Both the position numbers and the translations under genes were made by a program. The notes under the pieces are model-generated. The model was not told the DNA's origin. It was given only the letters and a program-made list of their open reading frames with translations, and ran no database searches. A DNA stretch of 13,189 nucleotides from assembly GCA_900549955.1 (NCBI GenBank), contig URQH01000032.1, forward strand, positions 1 to 13,189. The letters are read 5' to 3'. This document shows positions 1 through 7,096 of the stretch, piece by piece (within the stretch, counting starts at the first letter, position 1; each line of letters starts with the position of its first letter). The DNA is from an uncultured Eubacteriales bacterium (GTDB lineage: Bacteria > Bacillota > Clostridia > Christensenellales > CAG-138).

Positions 1-2
1 CG

Positions 3-1187
3 CCGCCGGCAGCGCCGGCGGACGGGCCTGGCAGCCGCGAGGGCGAGCCGCCCATTCGGCTGTTTGACGACGACACGCCGCCCGCGCGCCGGGGCAGCCG
101 GACGCGCATGTTCCGCACCGGCAGCGGCACTGCGGCGCGCATCAACATGAACGAGACGGAGACGCTGCGCAGCATCGACGAGGCCAAGCGCCGCCAGCGG
201 GAAAAGGAGGCGCAGCGCCAGCACGAGGCGTACGTGCAGCGCCAGAAGCGGCAGCGGCGGCGCAAACGCGCCATGAAACGCATGGCCGCCAACATCGCGT
301 TCGTGTCGTTCATCGTGATCGCGGTACTCGCGGCGCTGTACTTCACCTTCCTGCTCAAGGACATCGTCGTGAGCGGGAACGAGACGTATTCGGACGAGTA
401 TATCATCGGCCTCTCCGGCCTGCAATATGGCCGCCACATGCTGCTGTGCGACCTCGACGCGGCGCGCGCCGGCATCGAGGAGGACCCGTACCTGCAGGTG
501 GACGCCGTGGACTACATCTTCCCCGCGCGCGTGCGCATCCAGGTGACGGAGCGCAAGGAGGTCGCGGGCATCCTGGGTCTCGACTACAACGTCATCATCG
601 ACCACAACGGCTATGTGCTGTCCATGGGCGGCGGAACCGACCTCACCGACCTGCTGCAGGTGACCGGCGTGAGCATGACGGGCTTCCAGGTGGGCCAGCG
701 GCTTGGCCAGTCGGACGACTTCAGCACCGCCACGTTGATCACGATGATCAACAAGCTGGAGGAATACATGCTGCTCGACGACATCGCCTCGCTCGACCTG
801 ACGACGCCGCTCGCCATCGTGATGTATGCGAAAAACGGGCTGAAAATTCACGTGGGGCAGCCGACCGACCTGGACGAAAAGATGCTCTCGCTGCACGAAA
901 ACCTGCCGCAGTTCCTGAGCGCCGGCATCAGCACGGGCACGCTGTACCTGTCCGCGCGCGGCGGCACGGTCTACTCGCCCGCAGGCGCGGGCGCGCTGGC
1001 CAGCCCCGATCCGGAAAACACCGATCCGGGTACAAATGACCCGAATATTGCCGACCCGAACCTGGGCGACCCGACCACCACGGGCGGCCTGACGCCGCAG
1101 ACGCCCGACCCCGGGCTGACGGTCACCCCGCCGCCCGCCACCGCCACGCCGCTGCAGCCCGGCGGCAGCGACGAGTTCCAGGGATAG
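3..1187 (+). CDS. ftsQ: Cell-division protein FtsQ/DivIB (5' end open at window edge)
   Basis: Division septum protein that links the cytoplasmic and outer-face divisome; a single-pass membrane protein. Numbering from the first in-window ATG (108), residues 20-59 are a highly charged Arg/Lys/Gln-rich cytoplasmic segment. Residues about 60-83 are one hydrophobic helix. Residues about 84-153 match a POTRA domain (starts KDIVVSGNETYS, ends RVRIQVTERKEVAGI). Residues 154-290 fit the FtsQ/DivIB beta domain, and 295-359 are a Pro/Asp/Thr-rich tail. The frame is open without a stop back to base 3. Neither ATG 108 nor ATG 147 has a convincing ribosome site, so the true start is probably upstream of the window. 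In Firmicutes ftsQ usually ends a peptidoglycan/division cluster; here it is followed directly by a terminator. Family call is confident; the N-terminus is not. Confidence 0.88.
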   Translation, partial: PPAAPADGPGSREGEPPIRLFDDDTPPARRGSRTRMFRTGSGTAARINMNETETLRSIDEAKRRQREKEAQRQHEAYVQRQKRQRRRKRAMKRMAANIAFVSFIVIAVLAALYFTFLLKDIVVSGNETYSDEYIIGLSGLQYGRHMLLCDLDAARAGIEEDPYLQVDAVDYIFPARVRIQVTERKEVAGILGLDYNVIIDHNGYVLSMGGGTDLTDLLQVTGVSMTGFQVGQRLGQSDDFSTATLITMINKLEEYMLLDDIASLDLTTPLAIVMYAKNGLKIHVGQPTDLDEKMLSLHENLPQFLSAGISTGTLYLSARGGTVYSPAGAGALASPDPENTDPGTNDPNIADPNLGDPTTTGGLTPQTPDPGLTVTPPPATATPLQPGGSDEFQG

Positions 1188-1221
1188 CCCTTACACGCCG
1201 CGCGCTGGGCGCAGGAAACGC

Positions 1222-1257
1222 AAAAAAGCGGCCTCCCGATCGGGAGGCCGCTTTTTT
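1222..1257. terminator. Bidirectional intrinsic terminator
   Basis: A perfect palindrome: six A, a 12-base arm GCGGCCTCCCGA, its exact complement, then six T. It reads identically on both strands. It lies between two converging genes (ftsQ stop at 1187, hydrogenase stop at 1263), so it can end transcription from either side. Confidence 0.95.
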
Positions 1258-1262
1258 ATGGC

Positions 1263-3140
1263 TCAGTACACGCTCCGCCGCACGTAGCTCGTGTGCAGGA
1301 TCTCGTGCGCCTTGTGGCTGCCGGGCTTTTCGAGATACGTCTCATACAGCTCCTTGACCACCGGGTTCTCGTGGCTCTTGCGCAGCGCCATGCCCGCATC
1401 CTCGCTGTAGAGCGCCTTGGCGCGCTCGGCGCGCAGGTCGGTGAAGTTCATCACCTCGCCGCTCTGGTGCGGCTGGCCGCCGCCGTTGACACACCCGCCG
1501 GGGCACGCCATGACCTCGATGAAGTGATAGTCCTTCTCGCCGCGCCTGACCATGTCGAGCAGCTTCCTCGCGTTGGCCAGGCCGGAGGTGACCGCCACGC
1601 GCACCTTCGTGCCCGCCAGGTCATACTCGGCCTCCTTGATGGCCTCCGTGCCACGCACAGCCTGGAAGTCCACGCTCTCGAGCGGCTTGCCCGTTACGAT
1701 CTCCGCCACGGTGCGCAGCGCCGCCTCCATGACGCCGCCGGTGGCGCCGAAGATGTGGCCCGCGCCGGAGGCGATGCCGAACGCCGGCTCAAACGCTTCG
1801 TCCTCGAGATCGTTGAAGCGGATGCCTGCGCGCTTGATCATGCCCGCCAGCTCGCGCGTCGTCAGAGAGATGTCCACGTCCGGCACGCCGGCCGCCGCCT
1901 GATGGTCGCGCGTGATCTCGAACTTCTTGGCGGTGCACGGCATGGCCGACACGACGACGATGTCCTTCGGGTCCACGCCGTTCTTCTCCGCCCAGTACGT
2001 CTTGATGAGCGCGCCGAACATCTGCTGCGGGCTCTTGCAGCTGGACAGGTTCGGGATCATGTCGGGATAGTAGTGCTCGCAGAACTTGATCCAGCCGGGC
2101 GAGCAGGACGTCATCAGCGGCAGCACGCCCCCGTTTTGCAGCCGTTCGAGCAGCTCGGTGCCCTCCTCCATGATCGTCACGTCCGCGGCGGTGTCCACGT
2201 CGAACACGTGGTCAAAGCCCAGCCGGCGCAGCGCCGCCACGAGCTTGCCCTCCACGTTGGTGCCGATCGGATAGCCGAAGCACTCGCCGATCTGCGCGCG
2301 CACGCTCGGCGCCGGGCCGACGATCACGACCTTCGACGGGTCGGCCAGCGCCTTCCAGACCTTGTCGGTGTCGTCCCGCTCGGTCAGCGCGCCGGTCGGG
2401 CACACCGCGACGCACTGGCCGCAGTTGACACAGGAAGTGTCGCTGAGCGGCATGTCGAACGCGCAGGAGATGCGCGTGTCGAACCCGCGCTCGTTCGCGC
2501 CGATCACGGACACGCCCTGGTTGTACTTGCAAACGGCCACGCAGCGGCGGCACAGGATGCACTTGCTGTTGTCCCGCAGGATGCGCGGCGACAGGTCCAC
2601 GGCCGGCGCCTCGTCGACCGGTTCAAAGTTCTCCGGCCCCACGCCGCACACCGGGCAGGCGACCATCCCCTCGTCGAACACGGCGCCGCACACGCGGCAG
2701 CGCATTTTGCGCGCGCCCGGCTTCGCCGCGGGCGCCTCGGCCTGCGCCGTCTGCTCGCCGCGGCCGTATTTGTACTGGTCCACGCCGTATTCATGCGCCA
2801 GTCGCCTCAGCTCGCAGTCGTCGCTGCGCACGCAGGACAGGCAGTCCATGCGGTGGTTGGAGAGGATCAGCTCGAGCGTGGTCTTCCGCGCCTTGCGCAG
2901 CGCGGGGGTGTTGGTCTGCACCTCCATGCCGTCCGCCACCTGCTGCACGCAGGCCGCGGCCAGGCCGCGCACCCCGGTCGCCTCCACAAGGCAGATGCGG
3001 CAGGCGGCGATGGCGTTGATCTTCTTGAGGTAGCAGAGCGTTGGGATCCGCACGCCCGCCTTGTGGGCGGCCTCCAGGATGGTCGCATCCGCTGGCACCT
3101 CGACCTGGATGCCGTTGATCTTGACTTTCACAGTTTCCAT
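1263..3140 (-). CDS. hndD: [FeFe] hydrogenase catalytic subunit, NAD(P)-linked HndD/HydA type, with rubredoxin-like insert
   Basis: Catalyses reversible H2 oxidation/proton reduction at the H-cluster, in a cytoplasmic complex with NuoE- and NuoF-like subunits. Of 625 residues, 1-75 are a [2Fe-2S] domain (Cys36, 47, 50, 64) and 96-109 a His-ligated [4Fe-4S] site (His96, Cys100, 103, 109). Residues 146-177 hold an extra four-Cys rubredoxin-like module (Cys148, 151, 162, 165). Residues 190-250 are two [4Fe-4S] sites (Cys194/197/200/204 and 237/240/243/247). The rest is the H domain with TSCSPGW (344-350), MPCTAKKFE (400-408) and MACPGGCVNGGGQP (544-557), then the small-subunit-like C-terminus. 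The start is set by GGAGGG eight bases upstream, just after the previous gene's stop. Last gene of the operon. The first H-cluster motif has Ser where classical enzymes have the second Cys. Whether it bifurcates electrons cannot be read from sequence. Confidence 0.95.
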   Translation of the reverse strand: METVKVKINGIQVEVPADATILEAAHKAGVRIPTLCYLKKINAIAACRICLVEATGVRGLAAACVQQVADGMEVQTNTPALRKARKTTLELILSNHRMDCLSCVRSDDCELRRLAHEYGVDQYKYGRGEQTAQAEAPAAKPGARKMRCRVCGAVFDEGMVACPVCGVGPENFEPVDEAPAVDLSPRILRDNSKCILCRRCVAVCKYNQGVSVIGANERGFDTRISCAFDMPLSDTSCVNCGQCVAVCPTGALTERDDTDKVWKALADPSKVVIVGPAPSVRAQIGECFGYPIGTNVEGKLVAALRRLGFDHVFDVDTAADVTIMEEGTELLERLQNGGVLPLMTSCSPGWIKFCEHYYPDMIPNLSSCKSPQQMFGALIKTYWAEKNGVDPKDIVVVSAMPCTAKKFEITRDHQAAAGVPDVDISLTTRELAGMIKRAGIRFNDLEDEAFEPAFGIASGAGHIFGATGGVMEAALRTVAEIVTGKPLESVDFQAVRGTEAIKEAEYDLAGTKVRVAVTSGLANARKLLDMVRRGEKDYHFIEVMACPGGCVNGGGQPHQSGEVMNFTDLRAERAKALYSEDAGMALRKSHENPVVKELYETYLEKPGSHKAHEILHTSYVRRSVY

Positions 3141-3155
3141 TGATGCAGCCCTCCG

Positions 3156-4952
3156 TTACTGTTTCGAAATGGCGCCAAACTTGCACGTCTCCATGCACGC
3201 GCCGCACTTGATACACTTGGCCTTGTCGATCGTATGCACCTCGCGCACCTTGCCCTGGATCGCACCCACCGGGCACTTGCGCGCGCACGCGGTGCAGCCA
3301 CGGCACTTCTCCGGGTCGATCTCATAGTGCAGGAGCTTTTTGCACACGCCCGCCGGGCAGCGCTTCTCCACCACGTGCGCCTCATACTCCTCGCGGAAGT
3401 ACTTGAGCGTGGACAGCACCGGGTTCGGCGCCGTCTGGCCGAGCGCGCACAGCGCGTTCTTCTGGATGTAGTAGCACAGCTCCTCCATCTTGTCGATGTC
3501 CTCGAGCGTGCCGTTGCCCTCGGTGATCTTGTTGAGCAGCTCCAGCAGCCGGCGCGTGCCGATGCGGCACGGGACGCACTTGCCGCAGCTCTCGTCCACG
3601 GTGAACTCCAGGAAGAAGCGCGCCACGTCCACCATGCAGTTGCCCTCGTCCATGACGATGAGCCCGCCGGAGCCCATCATCGAGCCGATGGCCTTCAGGT
3701 TCTCGTAGTCGATCGGCGTATCGAGGTGCTTGGCCGGGATGCAGCCGCCGGACGGGCCGCCGGTCTGCGCCGCCTTGAACGCCTTGCCGCCCGGGATGCC
3801 GCCGCCGATGTCGTAGATGATCTCGCGCAACGTGGTGCCCATGGGGATCTCGACGAGGCCAGTGTTCATGATCTTGCCGCCGAGCGCAAACACCTTGGTG
3901 CCCTTGGACGTCTCCGTGCCCATCGACGCGAACCATTCCGGCCCCTTGACGATGATCTGCGGGATGTTGGCCAACGTCTCGACGTTGTTGATGATCGTCG
4001 GCTGCCCGAACAGGCCCTTGTTCGCGGGGAACGGCGGCTTGTTCTTCGGTTCGCCGCGGTTGCCCTCGATGGAGGTGATCAGCGCCGTCTCCTCGCCGCA
4101 CACGAACGCGCCCGCGCCCAGGCGGATGTCGATGTCAAAGTCGAACCCGCTGTCAAAGATGTTCTCCCCCAGCAGGCCGTATTCCCGCGCCTGGCCGATG
4201 GCGATCTCCAGCCGCTTGACCGCGATGGGGTACTCCGCGCGCACGTAGATGTAGCCGTGGTGCGCGCCGATGGCATAGCCCGCGATGGCCATGGCCTCGA
4301 GCACCGCGTGCGGGTCGCCCTCGAGCACCGAGCGGTCCATGAACGCGCCCGGGTCGCCCTCGTCGGCGTTGCAGATGACGTACTTCTCGTCGCAGACGTT
4401 CTTGGCCGCAAACTCCCACTTGAGCCCGGTCGGGAAGCCCGCGCCGCCGCGGCCGCGCAGGCCGGAGCGCTTCATGAGGTCGATGACCTCCGCAGGCGTC
4501 ATTTCGGTGAGCACCTTGCCGAGCGCCTGGTACCCGTCCACGCCGATGTACTCCTCGATGTCCTCCGGGTTGATGACGCCGCAGTTGCGCAGCGCGACGC
4601 GCAGCTGCGTCTTGTAAAAGCCAGTGTCGGACAGCGACGCCACCTCGTGCTTCTCGTTGCCGGGCGCCGGCTCGTTGTAGACCAGGCGGTCGACGACGCG
4701 CCCCTTGAGCAGGTGCTCCTCGACGATCTCCGTCACGTCCGCCTCGGTCACGCGGCTGTAGAACGTGCCCTCGGGATAGACGATCATGATCGGGCCGAGC
4801 GCGCACAGGCCAAAACAGCCCGTCTGCACGACCTTGATCTCGTCGGACAGGCCGTGCGCGGCCAGCTCCTTTTCCAGATGCGCGCGGATCGCGGGGCTGC
4901 CCGACGAGGTGCAGCCCGTGCCGCCGCAGATCAGTACGTGTGAACGAATCAT
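3156..4952 (-). CDS. hndC: NuoF-like NAD(H)/FMN subunit of the hydrogenase (HndC/HydB type)
   Basis: Flavin subunit that exchanges electrons between NAD(P)H and the iron-sulphur chain leading to the H-cluster. The 598 residues show a thioredoxin-like [2Fe-2S] domain at the N-terminus (Cys9, Cys14, Cys46, Cys50). The NuoF core follows, with FMN/NADH motifs RGRGGAGFPTG (166-176), NADEGDPGAFMDR (195-207) and GAGAFVCGEETAL (279-291), then an SLBB-like region and the [4Fe-4S] site Cys456/459/462 with Cys502. A C-terminal ferredoxin-like domain carries two [4Fe-4S] sites (Cys550/553/556/560 and 580/583/586/590). This domain order is typical of HydB/HndC proteins, as opposed to plain complex I NuoF. 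GGGAGGT at 4958-4964 sets the start. The gap to the next gene is 15 bases, holding that gene's ribosome site. Confidence 0.95.
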   Translation of the reverse strand: MIRSHVLICGGTGCTSSGSPAIRAHLEKELAAHGLSDEIKVVQTGCFGLCALGPIMIVYPEGTFYSRVTEADVTEIVEEHLLKGRVVDRLVYNEPAPGNEKHEVASLSDTGFYKTQLRVALRNCGVINPEDIEEYIGVDGYQALGKVLTEMTPAEVIDLMKRSGLRGRGGAGFPTGLKWEFAAKNVCDEKYVICNADEGDPGAFMDRSVLEGDPHAVLEAMAIAGYAIGAHHGYIYVRAEYPIAVKRLEIAIGQAREYGLLGENIFDSGFDFDIDIRLGAGAFVCGEETALITSIEGNRGEPKNKPPFPANKGLFGQPTIINNVETLANIPQIIVKGPEWFASMGTETSKGTKVFALGGKIMNTGLVEIPMGTTLREIIYDIGGGIPGGKAFKAAQTGGPSGGCIPAKHLDTPIDYENLKAIGSMMGSGGLIVMDEGNCMVDVARFFLEFTVDESCGKCVPCRIGTRRLLELLNKITEGNGTLEDIDKMEELCYYIQKNALCALGQTAPNPVLSTLKYFREEYEAHVVEKRCPAGVCKKLLHYEIDPEKCRGCTACARKCPVGAIQGKVREVHTIDKAKCIKCGACMETCKFGAISKQ

Positions 4953-4971
4953 GGTTTACCTCCCAACACTG

Positions 4972-5346
4972 TCACTTCTGGGCTTCGCCGATGGTGTATT
5001 CATAGACGGGTTTGCCGCCCTTGATGTGCTCTTCCACGACGCGGCGGGCCTTCTCCGGCGTCATCTTCACATAGGTGACCTTCTCGTCCTTGCCGTTTTC
5101 GTACACCTCGACGATCGGCTCCAGCCGGCAGATCCCGATGCAACCGGTCTGCGTCACGGTCGCGGTGTCGCCCAGGCCCTGGCGCTCGATCTCCTCGACC
5201 AGCGTGTTCAGCACGGGGCGCGCGCCGGCGGCAATGCCGCACGTGGCCATGCCCACCACGATGCGGATGGACTGGACACCCTCGCGCAGGGCCACTTTGC
5301 CCTTCATCTTGTCCCGGATTGCCTGCAGTTCAGCTAGCGATTTCAT
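4972..5346 (-). CDS. hndB: Thioredoxin-like [2Fe-2S] ferredoxin protein (HndB type)
   Basis: Small electron-transfer or structural subunit found with NAD(P)-linked [FeFe] hydrogenases. The 124 residues resemble the thioredoxin-like [2Fe-2S] fold: MATCGIAAGARP near residue 33 and QTGCIGICRLEP near 66. Only three motif cysteines are visible (Cys36, 69, 73). Aligned by eye to the NuoF N-terminal domain, the first Cys of the usual four is Val31, so cluster binding is uncertain. The frame extends to an ATG at 5373, but the ATG at 5346 is preferred because AGGAAG (5355-5360) lies eight bases upstream and homologous proteins begin near MKSLAEL. It sits directly upstream of the NuoF-like gene (19-base gap), as expected for an hndB-C-D order. 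Confidence 0.88.
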   Translation of the reverse strand: MKSLAELQAIRDKMKGKVALREGVQSIRIVVGMATCGIAAGARPVLNTLVEEIERQGLGDTATVTQTGCIGICRLEPIVEVYENGKDEKVTYVKMTPEKARRVVEEHIKGGKPVYEYTIGEAQK

Positions 5347-5386
5347 GCCTTGTTCTTCCTTTCTGAATGTCATCTATGAAAACCTG

Positions 5387-6001
5387 TCAGGGTGTTTCCA
5401 TCCAGGCCGCTTCCTGCGCCGGCGCCGTCGAGAGCGCCTCCTCGACGCTTTCCCGCGCCCAGGCAAGCACCTCCGGCTCGCTGAGCGGCACCTCGCCGCC
5501 GAGCGCCGCGCGCATCTGTGCCGTGTCCAGCACGAACGGCTCCGCCATGCCGGCAAGCGCGAGCGTAAAGCGGAAGTCGATCTCCGGGCTGCCCTGCAGC
5601 AGCGTGACCACGGTCGCCGCCAGGTCGCCCAGCGGCACGCAGTCGATGTGCCCCGGGTCAAACGTGGCCGTCACGCGCGTGCCGTGCGCGCTGCCCGCCG
5701 CAAACGCCGCCCCCGCGTCCCCGGCCTGCGCCGTGCGCGAGTCGATGGAAAGCGTGCCGCCCGTCTGCTCGGCCGCCAGCTTGAGCAGCGGCAGCCCCAG
5801 CCCCACCGGCCGCGTCGTACGCGTGGTCGCAAACGGGTCCGTCACCCGCCGGAGCAGTGCCTCGTCCATTCCGCTGCCGTCGTCCGTGACGGTCAGCGTG
5901 CGCCATCCGCCGCCGTCCGTGAGCGCGATCTCCACGTGCCGCGCACCGGCGCGGATGGAGTTCTGGGCGATGTCGAGAATGTTGAGCGAGAGTTCCTTCA
6001 T
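5387..6001 (-). CDS. GHKL-type ATP-binding protein 2 (histidine-kinase-like ATPase domain, no phosphoacceptor domain)
   Basis: A 204-residue protein built around a GHKL ATPase fold: N-box DIAQNSIRAGA (10-20, Asn14), G1 box DDGSGMD (40-46) and G2 box GLGLPLLKLAAEQTGG (67-82). I see no sensor domain, membrane segment or HisKA phosphoacceptor helix. The C-terminal ~90 residues are not recognised. The start at ATG 6001 is chosen over the upstream Met at 6151 because GGGGAGGGG lies about eight bases before it and homology begins there (MKELSLNILDIAQNS); the earlier stretch reads as shadow of the PHP gene. It starts one base after the PHP gene's stop codon, so is probably translationally coupled. 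Similar proteins occur in clostridial hydrogenase clusters. A regulatory role is inferred; the substrate or partner is unknown. Confidence 0.85.
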   Translation of the reverse strand: MKELSLNILDIAQNSIRAGARHVEIALTDGGGWRTLTVTDDGSGMDEALLRRVTDPFATTRTTRPVGLGLPLLKLAAEQTGGTLSIDSRTAQAGDAGAAFAAGSAHGTRVTATFDPGHIDCVPLGDLAATVVTLLQGSPEIDFRFTLALAGMAEPFVLDTAQMRAALGGEVPLSEPEVLAWARESVEEALSTAPAQEAAWMETP

Positions 6002-6002
6002 C

Positions 6003-6767
6003 TCAAATGCCCCTCCCCGGCGTCCCGTGCCGCAGCAGCGACAGGAGCGCCGCGCGCACCTGGCGGGCGCGCGCCCGCGTGCGCGTATCGTCGATCGGGC
6101 CGGCGTCAAACTCGTACGCCGCGTCCTCCACGTCCTGGAGCCGGTGCGCATCCGAGGCGGACACGAGCAGCAGCCCCGCCATGTCCGGCCGCGCGCGGTA
6201 CAGCGCCGCGTTTGCCGGGTCGCGCACCTCCGCCGCCTGAAAGCGCGGCGTCTCGGGCATGGTTCCTAATATCGCGAGCAGGCCGCCCGCCTCCCGGTCC
6301 AGGTGCGCCGGATATGCCACGCCGCCATGCGCCCCCGCGAGCGCCACGGCCGCCTCGAGCGCCAGGTCGGTCGCCTGCAGCAGCAGGCACGGCTCCTCCC
6401 CGGCGACGCGGTCCTCCGCGTCCATCACGAGCTGGCGGCCAAAGTACGCGGGCCGGTTCGGCACCCGGCCGCGGTGCGGCCGCACCGCCGCGCCAAACGC
6501 CATGGCCGCTTCCAAACTTTCAAACAGGCAGACCAGGTGGATCTCCTCCGCCGTGGTCAGCTCCATCCCGCCCACCGGCACCACGCCGTATGCCTCGCAC
6601 GCGGCAAAAAACGCGGGGCAGTTGTCGGTAGCGTTGTGGTCGGTCAGCGCCGCCACGTCCAGCCCGGCGAGCATCGCCATGCCGGCGATGTTGGCGGGCG
6701 TCATGTCGTCGTCCGCGCAGGGCGACAGGCAGGAATGCAGGTGCAGCTGGGCGCGCAGCACGCTCAT
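6003..6767 (-). CDS. PHP-domain metallo-phosphoesterase
   Basis: Member of the PHP (polymerase and histidinol phosphatase) superfamily, 254 residues, predicted cytoplasmic. The metal-site motifs are all visible: HLHS (His9, His11), TDHN (Asp43, His44), GMEL (Glu69), EIHL (His77), YPAH (His155) and SASDAH (Asp206, His208). An intact set argues for an active metal-dependent phosphoesterase, but PHP proteins act on very different substrates (histidinol phosphate, nucleotides, RNA ends) and none can be chosen here. The start at 6767 overlaps the DRTGG gene stop as ATGA, and the Met there begins the conserved fold; the longer frame to 7292 is antisense-like shadow. It lies between a DRTGG protein and a GHKL ATPase in the hydrogenase operon, hinting at a signalling or nucleotide-turnover job. 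Confidence 0.88.
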   Translation of the reverse strand: MSVLRAQLHLHSCLSPCADDDMTPANIAGMAMLAGLDVAALTDHNATDNCPAFFAACEAYGVVPVGGMELTTAEEIHLVCLFESLEAAMAFGAAVRPHRGRVPNRPAYFGRQLVMDAEDRVAGEEPCLLLQATDLALEAAVALAGAHGGVAYPAHLDREAGGLLAILGTMPETPRFQAAEVRDPANAALYRARPDMAGLLLVSASDAHRLQDVEDAAYEFDAGPIDDTRTRARARQVRAALLSLLRHGTPGRGI

Positions 6768-7096
6768 GTGCCCAGCCGCCCCAGCAGCGCCGCGCCCGTC
6801 TCCAGCGTGTCCGCCGCGCTGCCCAGCAGGTTGACGCCGCGCGCCTCGGCCAGCTCCGCGACGCCCTCGTCCGGCGGCACGCCCTCGGTCAGCACGATGG
6901 CCGACACGTCCGTCAGCGTGGCCACGGCCACGATGTTGCGGTTCGACATGATCGTGAGCCACGCGCCGTCCGCCTGCGCGCGGCGCATGACCCAGCTCAG
7001 CAGGTCGCCTGCATAGGCGCCCGTGACCGCCCGCTCCGGCTCCGGCAGCGCATAGGCCGTGAGGTGCAGCGCCTCCACCAGTTCGCCGACCGTCAT
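6764..7096 (-). CDS. DRTGG-domain protein 2
   Basis: A 110-residue protein resembling the DRTGG domain, an accessory module named from phosphotransacetylase- and CBS-containing proteins and often labelled as HPr-kinase-like. Visible features are the VTGAYAGDLLSWVM segment (24-37), WLTIMSNRNIVAVATL (46-61) and an alternating hydrophobic/Gly pattern to the end. There is no Walker A motif, so kinase activity is not expected and the HPr-kinase label would be misleading. The start at 7096 has GGGGAGGAGG seven bases upstream inside the end of the hydrogenase-like gene. It overlaps that gene's stop as ATGA, and its own stop overlaps the PHP start the same way, giving tight translational coupling. 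Paralogue of the gene at 8828-9175. Function unknown. Confidence 0.8.
   Translation of the reverse strand: MTVGELVEALHLTAYALPEPERAVTGAYAGDLLSWVMRRAQADGAWLTIMSNRNIVAVATLTDVSAIVLTEGVPPDEGVAELAEARGVNLLGSAADTLETGAALLGRLGT

Noticed and set aside
1293..3143. 616-residue open frame on the plus strand opposite the catalytic hydrogenase
   Set aside because: His/Arg/Ala/Leu-rich translation with no motif, exactly antisense to a motif-rich gene; expected from high GC content.
3234..4943. 569-residue open frame on the plus strand opposite the NuoF-like gene
   Set aside because: Same antisense low-complexity composition, no ribosome site or family motif.
6002..6151. Longer N-terminus for GHKL ATPase 2 starting at 6151
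   Set aside because: Arg/Thr-rich extension is a frame-shifted shadow of the PHP gene; the ATG at 6001 has a strong ribosome site and starts the conserved fold.
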